DNA of 64,000 nucleotides from Flavobacterium sp. (GTDB taxonomy: Bacteria; Bacteroidota; Bacteroidia; Flavobacteriales; Flavobacteriaceae): the NCBI GenBank assembly GCA_027484725.1, contig JAIXSK010000016.1, forward strand, positions 1-64,000. Reading direction: 5' to 3'. Each line of letters opens with the position of its first letter. Positions within the stretch are counted from its first letter, which is position 1. Under the pieces are notes generated by a model. The model saw nothing but the letters and a program-made list of their open reading frames with translations, ran no database searches and was not told the origin of the DNA. The translations under genes and the position numbers were made by a program. Below, piece by piece: positions 7,451 to 16,765 of this stretch.

Positions 7451-7933
7451 TTAAAGGAAGTTTTTATCGAAGGTAAAAGGGAGTAAATTTTTGAGTGAAT
7501 CGGACAGATAAATTGCACCCACTTCGCCCATAAAGTAAATGGGAATCGGTTGGTCTTGCTTGAACTCGTACTCAGCGATTGATTGTCTGCAAGCGCCACA
7601 CGGCGGAATCGGAGATTGTGTCTGATTTGTATCAGAGGCTGCGGTAATCGCCATAGCAACAATCTTGGCTTCAGGTGCTAGAGCGCCTGCATGAAAAATA
7701 GCCACTCTTTCTGCGCACAAACCCGACGGATAAGCGGCATTTTCTTGATTTGAGCCCAACACTACTTGGCCATTGTCTAAGAGCAAAGCGGCGCCGACTC
7801 TGAATTTTGAATACGGAGCATAGGCTTTTTTTCTGATTGCTACGGCTTGATGCATGAGTTGCTGAATGTGCTCGGGCAGTTCAGATAAAGATTCGAAAAC
7901 CGTAAGTTGGGTGTTGATGGTAATGTTCTTCAT
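7451..7933 (-). CDS. cdd: Cytidine deaminase
   Basis: Hydrolyses cytidine/deoxycytidine to uridine forms in pyrimidine salvage. The zinc site is complete: CAERVA (Cys ligand with catalytic Glu) and PPCGACRQ (two Cys ligands). YAPYSKFRVGAALL and GSNQENAAYPSG bind the nucleoside. I choose the ATG of MKNITINTQ, giving 160 residues; the longer ORF start would run into the porV terminator hairpin. Same strand as porV and pdhA. Confidence 0.94.
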   Translation of the reverse strand: MKNITINTQLTVFESLSELPEHIQQLMHQAVAIRKKAYAPYSKFRVGAALLLDNGQVVLGSNQENAAYPSGLCAERVAIFHAGALAPEAKIVAMAITAASDTNQTQSPIPPCGACRQSIAEYEFKQDQPIPIYFMGEVGAIYLSDSLKNLLPFTFDKNFL

Positions 7934-7945
7934 AAAAGTACAAGG

Positions 7946-7985
7946 GAAAAAAAATCCAAATTTCAAAAAGCAGAAATTTGGATTT
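7946..7985 (-). terminator. Terminator of porV
   Basis: AAATCCAAATTTC (7952-7964) and GAAATTTGGATTT (7973-7985) form a perfect 13-bp stem with an eight-base loop; on the minus strand it runs into a U-tract. It separates porV from cdd. Confidence 0.85.
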
Positions 7986-8005
7986 TTAATTAAATTATTT
8001 GTTGA

Positions 8006-9187
8006 CTAGTATTCATCATATTTGTCTCCGAAAGCAAAACTGAGCGAGAAGCGCAGTGTGTTTTCAAGTGGGTTTTTGACTTTTGAAATCGCAAACAAAT
8101 ACGATACGTCAACTTTGATGGTGTTGTATTTGAAACCGGCTCCGAGCGAAGCAAATCGTCTGGCTCCTTTTTCAGGACTTTCGTTGAAATATCCCAAACG
8201 GAACGCAAAAGAATCTTGATAGCTGTACTCAGTTCCGATGGAGTAGGTAAATTCTTTTAATTCTTCACTGAATCCGTCAGGTGCATCACCGAACGATTTG
8301 AAAACACCTTCAACCCACCCAATTTTGTCATATTCTGCAATAGCTTCGGCTGTTTCGGTGTCATCAATTACACCATTGTTGTTTGAATCTTTTGGCTCGA
8401 TGGGTGTCGGAACTAAAAGTTTATTGACCTCGGCATTTAAGGTTACTTTGTTGTAGTCATCTAAGATGAAGTCAAATCCGGCGCCTATTTTCATGTTTGA
8501 CGGAAGAAAATTGGCTCCTGAATCACCCTGAGATTTGTCGTAATTAATTTTTGGACCTAAATTTTGTAAGTTGAATCCCCAGCGCAGTCTTCCGTTAAAA
8601 CTGTTGAAAGCCATTTCTTCTGATTGGTGAAAACCCGATACGTCAAAGGCAAATGAACTCGCAGCTGCTGAACTTTGACCTTCTGTTGGAATTCTCAAAT
8701 TAGATCGGATAAAACGGCCGGCTACCGACATCGAGAAATAATCACTGAGTTTCAAAGCATAAGAAACATCTAAAGCGTACTCAGCCGGTTTAACGACGTT
8801 TGGTTGGTCATCAACGTTTTGTCTTAATTCAATTTCACCTAAACTAAAGTAGCGAATACTGGCTGCAAAAGCACTTCGATCATTGTATTTGTTGAAATAA
8901 GTAACTTGAGAAAGCGAAATATCATTGACCAATTCAACCAAATAGGGCGTATAGCCAACTGAAAATCCTTGTTTGTCAACAGAAAATGCATATTTGGATG
9001 GATTCCATTGCTGAGAAAAAACATCTGCTGAAGTTGCCACACCGTTATCAGCCATACCTGCTGAACGGGCGTCACCAGCAACTAGTAAAAAAGGCACGCC
9101 GGTAGTAATGACACGCGTAGTGGTGGTTTGAGCAAATGAAAATTGCAGGGTAATTAAACAAAGAATTCCGGCTAAAATCTTTTTCAT
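8006..9187 (-). CDS. porV: Type IX secretion outer-membrane protein PorV (LptO)
   Basis: A 393-residue FadL-like beta-barrel with an N-terminal signal peptide ending around SFAQTT. The early GVPFLLVAGDARSAGMADNGVATSAD and SQQWNPSKYAF blocks are characteristic of PorV. In the type IX system PorV binds the C-terminal sorting domain of cargo and carries it from the translocon to PorU. Its position directly downstream of porU, 37 nt apart and with its own promoter, is the common flavobacterial order. Confidence 0.95.
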   Translation of the reverse strand: MKKILAGILCLITLQFSFAQTTTTRVITTGVPFLLVAGDARSAGMADNGVATSADVFSQQWNPSKYAFSVDKQGFSVGYTPYLVELVNDISLSQVTYFNKYNDRSAFAASIRYFSLGEIELRQNVDDQPNVVKPAEYALDVSYALKLSDYFSMSVAGRFIRSNLRIPTEGQSSAAASSFAFDVSGFHQSEEMAFNSFNGRLRWGFNLQNLGPKINYDKSQGDSGANFLPSNMKIGAGFDFILDDYNKVTLNAEVNKLLVPTPIEPKDSNNNGVIDDTETAEAIAEYDKIGWVEGVFKSFGDAPDGFSEELKEFTYSIGTEYSYQDSFAFRLGYFNESPEKGARRFASLGAGFKYNTIKVDVSYLFAISKVKNPLENTLRFSLSFAFGDKYDEY

Positions 9188-9208
9188 TCTGAATTTTTAA
9201 AAAGTTTA

Positions 9209-9238
9209 CAAATATAGTATTTTATTAAAGTATTACAA
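9209..9238 (-). promoter_or_regulatory. Promoter of porV
   Basis: On the minus strand TTG (9236-9238), 19 nt, then TATATTTG (9209-9216): a full match to the flavobacterial consensus. The -33 box lies in the last codons of porU. Transcription would start about 15-20 nt before the porV ATG. Confidence 0.65.
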
Positions 9239-12200
9239 GTTTCTCGTATTTTTCTGCTTTTGAATTGCTCAGCAGTGATTTGACAGTAAGCTTGTAAATA
9301 TAGACACCTTTTCCGATTCGGTCTCCAAAATCATCCCGTCCGTCCCAAGTAATACTTCTGGCTAAATTGCCATCGGTGGTGATGGTTTGGTTCTTGGTCC
9401 ATACAATTTTTCCGGTAACGGTTAGTACTTGGACTTGAACTTCTAATGGCTCGAGCGGTTTGTTGTGGTTGAACCAAAATTCAGTATAGCTGGTAAAAGG
9501 ATTTGGGTAATTGAGCACATTGCTCAAGGTCAATGAACTGTCGCCAACCACAATGAATTGTATTTCAGAGGTGACTAAATTATTGTAGACATCCCAAGCT
9601 TTGAATAATAGCGTATGCAAACCTGGTTTTAGATTTCTGAAAGGAAATTTAACTTTGCCAATTTTATAATTATCCAAAGCAGTTTCATAGTAATCGTTGA
9701 GTTTGTATGGGTTGGTTTCGTCACCGTCTAAAATGGCCACAATGTCATGACCAATACCGCTGGCAGTGTTGATGCCGTTTTCATCTTCAAGAAATGCCAA
9801 AAACAAAGGAGATTGATTGGTTATGCCTCCTGAAATAAAACTTTCGTCATTCATGTATAATTTAACCTTGGGTGGGGTATTGTCGGTGGCTGCATTCGGG
9901 TTGATTCCTCCGATTCTGATAGAGGTATTGTAACCTGTTTTATCAAAATTCAAACTGTTTTGTTTGGCATAAAAACTAATTTTCCCGTTTCCAATCGGAA
10001 TACTGATGTCTCTTGGAACTACAAAGCCAAATTCAAATTGTCCGTTGCTAACTGTTGCGTTTCCTCTAAAAATGGTTTCTCCTAAAGTATTGAAATTTAT
10101 AGGTGGGCTATTACCGTCATTGTTAAGAGTGGTTCGGACAATTTTTTTATCAAAAATATTGATCAATAATTCACCATTGTATTGGTTTAAAGGTTGGTTG
10201 TTTTCATCGGTAATTTCACCCGCAAGTTTTACATAAGCCAATGATTTGAAATCATCAACAGCCGTTGCTCCTGTAATAGATACATCGTTTACTTTGGTTA
10301 AATTAATACGCGGTGACGGAATGGCTAATTTTAGTGCGGGGTCGCCTAAATAGAAAACAATATCTGTTCTTGCTCCAAAATCATTTTTTGCCAATCTAAG
10401 CGCTTCGGCCATAGAAACATATTGGTCTGAACCGTATGAAAATAGGAATTCAGACAACACATCGTTAAAATTCTCACCGGTTGACTGAAAAATCTCTCGC
10501 ACAGTAGTAATCATTGAGATGGCACCGCCTTTAGGATTCCAATAAACATATTCACCCGCAGTTGGTCTGAACGGATTGTCAAATCTTGAAAACTCACAGG
10601 TAATTGTGATGAACAGCGGATATCGGTATCGGTTAGACAAGTTTTGCCCGTCTGATTTTTCCCAAATGCGTTCTTGAGACAAACCATCTTCACCGCCATG
10701 CCCCAAATAATTCACCATGAGGGCTCCTTTTTCAAAAAAGTCAAAAACATCTTTACGGGCTTTCGGGTAGCGACTTCCACCAGCAGAAGTTTCTTGTACA
10801 TAAGAGTCTAAAAGCACTTTTTCATAGTTCAAAAATGGCTTTTGCCCCACAATAGTTTCAGCCATATTGTTGATTCGCCCCTGAAGCGAGCTGTCGCTGT
10901 CTTTATCAGCATCGTCTGCGATAACAACAATATTATTTCGCCAACTTCCGTATGATTTCAAGTCTTTGTATTCAATAACTTTATTGACCAATTCTGCGGC
11001 TTGAGTGGTGTTGTTGGCAATCATTCTTCCTACGGCAATATCAATTTGTCCTGTTTTAACCGGATAAGATGAATCTAAATTTCCTTCGTTGTCATCCATA
11101 AGTCCAAAAAAATCGTCGCAAGCAAATGAACTTGGGTCAACGCTATAGCTGTTCAAGGCATGGTAAATCGGGACAATGTTGGCCGCTATCGAAATTCGAT
11201 TTTTAAAATCGTAAGAAGCATCGCCAAAGAGATTGACGTATTTGACGCGTTTGTCATCAGCCGATGCATTTAAATAGACATATCGGATGAAATTTCTAAT
11301 AGCAGCTACATCTTGTTTTCCGGAGGAAAATTCTTGATAAATAGATTCAAGAGTAACCACTTTTGCATTGAGTTGGCTATCCGTTTTGTGAAAATTTGCC
11401 AGTTTTTCGGCTTGGGATTTTAAGAAATTAGGGGTGATGATGAGATAATCAACATCTTCAAACTGACCTTGATTGTTTTTGAAGATGGTGCCTTTGAGAT
11501 TTTGATTGGCTACACGAGTTCTCGATTCGGTGCTTGGAGTGTAATAGTCATTGGCATCAACAGCAATGAATTTTTTGTCCGAGCCCAAAACTGACTTAAA
11601 CGTAAAAGTACTTTGGTTGTTGTTGACGGCTTGTTTTACATTGTAGATATCTGTAATGTCCCAAACTTTTTTAATGTTTGCTGCATTACTTATTTGATAT
11701 TCGCCAATTTGACTACTGTTGGCTGGAGTGTCATATTGAAAAGCAAATTGTTGGTTGTACCCGATTAGATTTCTCTTTGATTTAAGCAAAATATAGTCGA
11801 GAAAACCTTTTGAATCAGGAACCCCGTTGTTGTTGTAGGTCAGCGTGATGCGAATGTTTTCTGAGGCTGTAATGTTGGTGTTTAAAACAGACCAATCAGC
11901 TTTGCTTGAGCCGCCAATTGCTGAAAAGTTGATTGTTCCAACAGATTCATTATTTGCTTTTACTTCAAGCGAAGTTGTGGTCGATGAAATAGCAGCGGCA
12001 TATACATATAAATTTACTGGATTTGCGGTTACAACATTTGGCAATCTAAAGTCAAAGCTCTGTTCTTCGGTAAAATCAAATTGTTCGCCAAACCATCTTC
12101 TGCCCAATCGCGCTATGTTTACCAAATCTTTTTCGTAGTACTGATAACTGTCAAACTGCGTAATGGTTACGTCAGCCGGGGCATTGGGCTGTGTCATATT

Positions 12201-13061
12201 GGTTATTCTTTTGCCGTCATTGCCTTCAACATGCACATAGTAATAAGATTTTGAATCATATAAATTGTTGGTGGTTTGGTTCTCCGGATTCCACTGATCA
12301 ACTCCCTCTCCGTAGAAAAGAACGTAATCAGAATCGTTAAACACACCATCGTCTTCTCCAACCACTTCAATGGCATTTTCAGCCAAGTCAATCGGGTAAT
12401 AATCTCCGTTTTTGAGTGGTAGCATTCGACCGCCATTTCCGTATATTTTTATTTTTTTAGGATCAACGCCTTCTACATTAGCGCCTAAACTTCTCAAAAA
12501 ATCTTTGGTTAATTTGTAAACTCCCGATTTGGTTATGTAAAATCGATACCAATTTCCCGAAGATAAAACAGAATTTGATACAGGGGTATATTCAGAATTT
12601 GCAGTCAATCTTTTTGCGGCAGTCAAAGCTTTTAATTGGTAACTAAAAGATTTTAACCTTTTAAACCCCGAACCGTCTTTGATGATAGGGTTTAATGACA
12701 ATTGAGCAGACAAAACACCTCGGGCATTCGCATTGTTGATTTTTGCATTGATTTGGTTGGTCAGCGCAGCAACAGATAAATCGCCCAACTGATCTGAGGT
12801 GATGTTCTCAAAAACAACATTCGATAGTTCTACTGCTTCTTCATCAATCAGGGCATTGGTTTTAATACCCAAACAGAAAAATACTTGACCCTTGTAGGTG
12901 TCGAGTTGGAAGTTTTTCGGATTGAATTGCGGTGTAATAAATTTGGTTTCGCCAATATTAACTGCGGTTTTCTCAGACCATTGAAGAGAAACATCACCTT
13001 TTAATTGGCCAAAAATTACACTGCTTAACAATATGGTGTATAGAGTTAATAACTTTTTCAT
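9225..13061 (-). CDS. porU: Type IX secretion C-terminal signal peptidase PorU
   Basis: A gingipain-like (C25) cysteine protease of about 1278 residues that removes the sorting domain of secreted proteins and links them to A-LPS at the cell surface. Catalytic His lies in NYLGHGGEDGLSQERIWE and the nucleophile in FITITCEFSRFDNP. The C-terminal part has an immunoglobulin-like region and a FlgD-like end (NYPNPF...GKGVYIYKLTV). I start at MKKLLTLYTILLSS, a signal peptide; the ORF track start is 25 codons upstream at a non-ATG codon. gldJ is divergent. Confidence 0.95.
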   Translation of the reverse strand: MKKLLTLYTILLSSVIFGQLKGDVSLQWSEKTAVNIGETKFITPQFNPKNFQLDTYKGQVFFCLGIKTNALIDEEAVELSNVVFENITSDQLGDLSVAALTNQINAKINNANARGVLSAQLSLNPIIKDGSGFKRLKSFSYQLKALTAAKRLTANSEYTPVSNSVLSSGNWYRFYITKSGVYKLTKDFLRSLGANVEGVDPKKIKIYGNGGRMLPLKNGDYYPIDLAENAIEVVGEDDGVFNDSDYVLFYGEGVDQWNPENQTTNNLYDSKSYYYVHVEGNDGKRITNMTQPNAPADVTITQFDSYQYYEKDLVNIARLGRRWFGEQFDFTEEQSFDFRLPNVVTANPVNLYVYAAAISSTTTSLEVKANNESVGTINFSAIGGSSKADWSVLNTNITASENIRITLTYNNNGVPDSKGFLDYILLKSKRNLIGYNQQFAFQYDTPANSSQIGEYQISNAANIKKVWDITDIYNVKQAVNNNQSTFTFKSVLGSDKKFIAVDANDYYTPSTESRTRVANQNLKGTIFKNNQGQFEDVDYLIITPNFLKSQAEKLANFHKTDSQLNAKVVTLESIYQEFSSGKQDVAAIRNFIRYVYLNASADDKRVKYVNLFGDASYDFKNRISIAANIVPIYHALNSYSVDPSSFACDDFFGLMDDNEGNLDSSYPVKTGQIDIAVGRMIANNTTQAAELVNKVIEYKDLKSYGSWRNNIVVIADDADKDSDSSLQGRINNMAETIVGQKPFLNYEKVLLDSYVQETSAGGSRYPKARKDVFDFFEKGALMVNYLGHGGEDGLSQERIWEKSDGQNLSNRYRYPLFITITCEFSRFDNPFRPTAGEYVYWNPKGGAISMITTVREIFQSTGENFNDVLSEFLFSYGSDQYVSMAEALRLAKNDFGARTDIVFYLGDPALKLAIPSPRINLTKVNDVSITGATAVDDFKSLAYVKLAGEITDENNQPLNQYNGELLINIFDKKIVRTTLNNDGNSPPINFNTLGETIFRGNATVSNGQFEFGFVVPRDISIPIGNGKISFYAKQNSLNFDKTGYNTSIRIGGINPNAATDNTPPKVKLYMNDESFISGGITNQSPLFLAFLEDENGINTASGIGHDIVAILDGDETNPYKLNDYYETALDNYKIGKVKFPFRNLKPGLHTLLFKAWDVYNNLVTSEIQFIVVGDSSLTLSNVLNYPNPFTSYTEFWFNHNKPLEPLEVQVQVLTVTGKIVWTKNQTITTDGNLARSITWDGRDDFGDRIGKGVYIYKLTVKSLLSNSKAEKYEKLVIL

Positions 13062-13202
13062 CGCAGTTTGAAACGCATTAAGACTTGAATTATTACAAAA
13101 GTTTGTAAAAATAAAATTTTCATGCGCGATTAACAATATCAGTAATAAATTAACGTTTGTGTGGTTGTATCTGATTTCAGAACAAAAAAAATAAAAAAGG
13201 GC

Positions 13203-13231
13203 TTGCTATATAAAGGTTAATTCTTATATTG
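13203..13231 (+). promoter_or_regulatory. Weak candidate promoter of gldJ
   Basis: TTG (13203-13205), 18 nt, then TATATTGC (13224-13231). The -7 box departs from TAnnTTTG at the last two bases. It lies 30 nt before the gldJ ATG. Confidence 0.3.
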
Positions 13232-13260
13232 CGCCACAAAATTTATTACCTACTATACGT

Positions 13261-14979
13261 ATGAAACTAAACAAAATTATGACTGTCAGACTCCTAATGT
13301 CAATGATTGTTGTCCTTGGGGTAGCTACAGGTTGTAGTAAGAAGTCGAACGCAAAAAATACTTCGTCGGCTACGGGTTGGAAGATCAACGATAAAAAAGG
13401 CGGCTTCCAATATGCTTCTAATTTCAAGAAGCAAGAAACCGGACCAGGCTTGGTAATGGTAGAAGGAGGAACTTTTACTATGGGTAAAGTTCAGGATGAC
13501 GTGATGCACGACTGGAACAATACCCCTAATCAGCAACACGTGCAGTCATTCTACATGGATGAAACCGAGGTAACCAATTTGATGTACATGGAGTACCTAG
13601 ATTGGTTGAAACGCGTGTTCCCTCCGGATCAAGAAAACTATAAAAATATCTACGAAGGAGCTTCTCCAGATACCCTTGTTTGGAGAAATCGCTTAGGATA
13701 CAACGAAACCATGACCAATAACTACCTCAGACATCCGGCTTATGCTAATTATCCGGTAGTAGGAGTCAATTGGATTCAAGCTGTTGAGTTCAGTAAATGG
13801 AGAACAGACCGTGTAAACGAAAATGTCTTGGAGCGAGAAGGGTTTCTCAAAAAAGATGCAAAGGTTACCGAGGTCAGCGCTGATAAAACTTTCAGCACCG
13901 AAACCTATTTGAACCAACCAACCAAAGCTTTTGGCGGAGATGAAAAAGTAATTCTCAAAGGTCGTAAAAATTCAAAAGCCAAGCCAACCAAAACCAAAGG
14001 AACTAAAGATCAACCTGCGGCAGAATCTGCACAAAAAAATGTATATGCACAAAGATCTTCTGGTTTGATTTTACCTGAGTATCGTTTACCTACCGAAGCA
14101 GAGTGGGAATACGCAGCTGCAGCAGATGTAGGTCAACGCGAATACAACATCTACAGAGGTCAAAAGAAATATCCATGGTCAGGAACCTATACACGTTCAG
14201 GCAAACGCAAAGTGCGCGGTGACCAATTGGCTAACTTCAAACAAGGAAAAGGTGACTACGGTGGAATTGCCGGATGGTCAGATGACGGTGCTGATATTAC
14301 CAATGCGGTCAAATCATATCCGCCAAATGATTTTGGTTTGTATGACATGGCAGGTAACGTAGCAGAATGGGTAGCGGATGTTTACAGACCTATTGTTGAT
14401 GATGAAGCCAGTGATTTTAACTACTACAGAGGTAACGTTTACACCAAAAACAAAATTGGCGAAGACGGAAAAGCCGAGTTGGTTACCGGAGAAACTCAAG
14501 TCTTTGATACTTTGGCCAACGGACGCGTCATGGCGCGTAATTATCCGGGTCAATTAGCCCAAGTACCGGTAGACGAAAAAGAAACTTACCTCAGACAAAA
14601 CTTTGACAAGAGTGATGAGCGTAACTACCGCGATGGAGACAAACAATCAACGCGTTATTTTAAATTCGGAAATTCTGAAGAAGAAGACGGTAAAAACAAA
14701 ACCCAACAAAGAATGTATGATTCTCCGGTACACAATGTAACGGTGGATAGTTTGGGTAATATGGTTAGAAAATATGACAAGTCGAGCAAAAGAACAACTT
14801 TAGTAAATGACAACGTTCGTGTGTACAAAGGAGGTTCATGGAGAGACAGAGCTTATTGGTTAGATCCTGCACAAAGAAGATACTTCCCGCAAGATATGGC
14901 TACTGACTACATTGGATTCCGTTGTGCTATGTCAAGAGTAGGTCCTAAAGCAGACAAAAAGAAAAGACCAAGAAACTAA
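13261..14979 (+). CDS. gldJ: Gliding motility lipoprotein GldJ
   Basis: A 572-residue lipoprotein (lipobox ATGCSKK) required for gliding and for stability of the GldKLMN core of type IX secretion. The body is a formylglycine-generating-enzyme-like fold: MVEGGTFTMG, DETEVTNLMYMEYL, YRLPTEAEWEYAA, YDMAGNVAEWVADV and the closing VYKGGSWRDRAYW...DYIGFRCAMS. About 60 residues rich in Lys are inserted before the YRLPTEAEW block. Divergent from porU and porV, a conserved cluster in this family. Confidence 0.96.
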   Translation: MKLNKIMTVRLLMSMIVVLGVATGCSKKSNAKNTSSATGWKINDKKGGFQYASNFKKQETGPGLVMVEGGTFTMGKVQDDVMHDWNNTPNQQHVQSFYMDETEVTNLMYMEYLDWLKRVFPPDQENYKNIYEGASPDTLVWRNRLGYNETMTNNYLRHPAYANYPVVGVNWIQAVEFSKWRTDRVNENVLEREGFLKKDAKVTEVSADKTFSTETYLNQPTKAFGGDEKVILKGRKNSKAKPTKTKGTKDQPAAESAQKNVYAQRSSGLILPEYRLPTEAEWEYAAAADVGQREYNIYRGQKKYPWSGTYTRSGKRKVRGDQLANFKQGKGDYGGIAGWSDDGADITNAVKSYPPNDFGLYDMAGNVAEWVADVYRPIVDDEASDFNYYRGNVYTKNKIGEDGKAELVTGETQVFDTLANGRVMARNYPGQLAQVPVDEKETYLRQNFDKSDERNYRDGDKQSTRYFKFGNSEEEDGKNKTQQRMYDSPVHNVTVDSLGNMVRKYDKSSKRTTLVNDNVRVYKGGSWRDRAYWLDPAQRRYFPQDMATDYIGFRCAMSRVGPKADKKKRPRN

Positions 14980-14998
14980 TTACAATATCAATGACCGC

Positions 14999-15027
14999 AA
15001 AAGCCCTACTTCAGGGCTTTTGTTTTT
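14999..15027 (+). terminator. Terminator of gldJ
   Basis: AAAAGCCCT (14999-15007) and AGGGCTTTT (15013-15021) with a T-rich tail, 20 nt after the gldJ stop and 11 nt before murF. Confidence 0.85.
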
Positions 15028-15037
15028 TCATATCGTT

Positions 15038-16324
15038 ATGAACATTCAAAAAATTCACGAGCTTTTTTTACAATGCTCATCTATATCAACTGATACTCGA
15101 AAAATAGCACCCAACTCTATGTTTGTGGCGCTCAAAGGCGAACGTTTTGACGCCAATACTTTCGCAGCTGAAGCACTTGAAAAAGGGGCTTCTTATGTCA
15201 TCATTGATCATTTAGATTATTATATAGACCAAAGAACAATTTTGGTCTCAGACAGTTTAAAGGCTTTACAAGCATTGGCTCAGTTTCACAGAACTTATCT
15301 CAAATTACCTATTATAGCCCTTACCGGAAGCAATGGCAAAACCACCACCAAAGAACTCACTCATGTGGTACTTTCGCAAAAGTTCAACACCAAAGCAACA
15401 TTAGGCAATCTGAACAATCACATCGGGGTTCCACTTACTTTGTTGTCTTTTGATGCAACTACAGAAATCGGTATTGTTGAAATGGGTGCTAACCACCAAA
15501 ACGAAATTGAATTTTTGTGTGAAATTGCTCGTCCTGATTATGGTTACATTACCAATTTTGGCAAGGCGCACTTAGAAGGTTTTGGCGGCGTTGAAGGGGT
15601 GATTAAAGGCAAAAGTGAAATGTACAATTTTCTCCAGGCGCACAACTGTAAAGTTTTTGTCAACCTTGACGATGCTCTTCAAAACGAAAAAACTTCCCAT
15701 TTAGAACGTTTTGGTTTTTCGCAAAATAGCCTAGATGCTTACCTCAAAATTGACCATATTTCAGCCAATCCACTTGTAAAAGTTAAATTTGAAGACACAC
15801 AAATCAATTCGCATCTCATCGGACTTTACAACGCCAACAACATCTTGGCTGCGGCCACCATCGGAAAGTATTTTGGCGTCAGCAATCAGCAAATAAAAGC
15901 CGCCGTTGAAAGCTACATTCCAGAAAACAATCGCTCACAACTCTTGCAAAAAGGCAGCAACGAAATCATCTTGGATGCCTATAATGCCAATCCGAGCAGT
16001 ATGAAAGTAGCCATCGAGAATTTTATTCAGCTTGACAAATCCAACAAGCTCATGATTTTGGGCGATATGTTTGAGCTGGGTTCAGAAAGTGCTCATGAGC
16101 ATCAGAGCATCGTTGCGTTGGTGGCCGCTCACCCAGAAACCGCCTGTATTTTTGTTGGTAAAGATTTTTCTGCCCATACTATTTCAGCGCCACAGTTGCA
16201 GTTTTTTGCGCATTTTGATGATCTGGCCGCGCACATCCAGACTCAGACTTTTCAAAACCAAACCATCCTGATCAAAGGTTCGCGCGGTATGGCTTTAGAG
16301 CGTTTGTTGCCCTATATTCAGTAG
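15038..16324 (+). CDS. murF: UDP-N-acetylmuramoyl-tripeptide--D-alanyl-D-alanine ligase
   Basis: Adds D-Ala-D-Ala to the UDP-MurNAc-tripeptide in cytoplasmic peptidoglycan synthesis. N-terminal Mur domain with SISTDTRKI, ATP-binding P-loop ALTGSNGKTTTKEL, EMGANHQNEIEFLC, and C-terminal LDAYNANPSSM and MILGDMFELG. About 428 residues, normal for the family. I start at MNIQKIHEL; the six extra codons in the ORF track come from the gldJ terminator region. Confidence 0.95.
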   Translation: MNIQKIHELFLQCSSISTDTRKIAPNSMFVALKGERFDANTFAAEALEKGASYVIIDHLDYYIDQRTILVSDSLKALQALAQFHRTYLKLPIIALTGSNGKTTTKELTHVVLSQKFNTKATLGNLNNHIGVPLTLLSFDATTEIGIVEMGANHQNEIEFLCEIARPDYGYITNFGKAHLEGFGGVEGVIKGKSEMYNFLQAHNCKVFVNLDDALQNEKTSHLERFGFSQNSLDAYLKIDHISANPLVKVKFEDTQINSHLIGLYNANNILAAATIGKYFGVSNQQIKAAVESYIPENNRSQLLQKGSNEIILDAYNANPSSMKVAIENFIQLDKSNKLMILGDMFELGSESAHEHQSIVALVAAHPETACIFVGKDFSAHTISAPQLQFFAHFDDLAAHIQTQTFQNQTILIKGSRGMALERLLPYIQ

Positions 16325-16454
16325 GGCGTTCCCCGAAAATCGGTCGCGAAAACTGCTTTTCAAATCATAAAGTAAGTTGCTCCTGATTTTCGGGTCGGGC
16401 TTTTCGCTGCAAGTCCTCGCTGTGCTGCGGGCTTTTCGCTTCAATCCCTAACGC
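16323..16454 (-). repeat. Dispersed intergenic repeat, family 1 copy B
   Basis: On the minus strand it reads GCGTTAGGGATTGAAGCG, AAAGCCCGCAGC, GAGGACTTGCAGCG, AAAGCCCGACCC and ends GGGAACGCCC. It begins at the murF stop codon. Confidence 0.7.
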
Positions 16455-16470
16455 AAACCTATATTCATAA

Positions 16471-16509
16471 AAAAAACGCCTTCCCGAGTAAGAAGGCGTT
16501 TGGTTTTTT
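16471..16509. terminator. Bidirectional terminator between murF and tRNA-Val
   Basis: AACGCCTTC (16475-16483) and GAAGGCGTT (16492-16500), with an A-run on the left and a T-run on the right, so it can stop transcription from both sides. Confidence 0.8.
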
Positions 16510-16510
16510 G

Positions 16511-16584
16511 TGGGTCATACTGGAATCGAACCAGTGACTTCTACCCTGTCAAGGTAGCACTCTGAACCGCTGAGTTAATGACCC
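16511..16584 (-). tRNA. tRNA-Val (GAC)
   Basis: On the minus strand GGGTCAT pairs with ATGACCC (acceptor), the D arm holds CTCAGCGGTTCAGAG, the anticodon stem CTACC/GGTAG encloses TTGACAG (anticodon GAC), and the T arm is CTGGTTCGATTCCAG. CCA is not encoded. 74 nt with the discriminator base. Confidence 0.92.
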
Positions 16585-16626
16585 GTTGGCTAAATGAAAA
16601 AAAGCAAGCGGTAAAGCTTGCTTTTG

Positions 16627-16701
16627 TGGGCGATGAGGGGTTCGAACCCCCGACCCCCTCGGTGTAAACGAGGTGCTCTGAACCAGCTGAGCTAATCGCC
16701 C
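16627..16701 (-). tRNA. tRNA-Val (TAC)
   Basis: On the minus strand GGGCGAT pairs with ATCGCCC, the D arm is CTCAGCTGGTTCAGAG, the anticodon stem CCTCG/CGAGG encloses TTTACAC (anticodon TAC), and the T arm GGGGGTTCGAACCCC is perfect. CCA is not encoded. It lies 42 nt upstream of the GAC tRNA on the same strand, so they are probably co-transcribed; together they read all valine codons. Confidence 0.94.
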
Positions 16702-16765
16702 GTACAGCTTGATTGCGAGTGCAAATATAAAGCAAGTTTTGTTATGTGCAAATAAAAAATCAGTT

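Noticed and set aside
14800-14979. GldJ C terminus as a second DGR target
   Set aside because: It shares the formylglycine-enzyme/lectin-like fold, but its DNA has no match to TR and no A-biased variable block.
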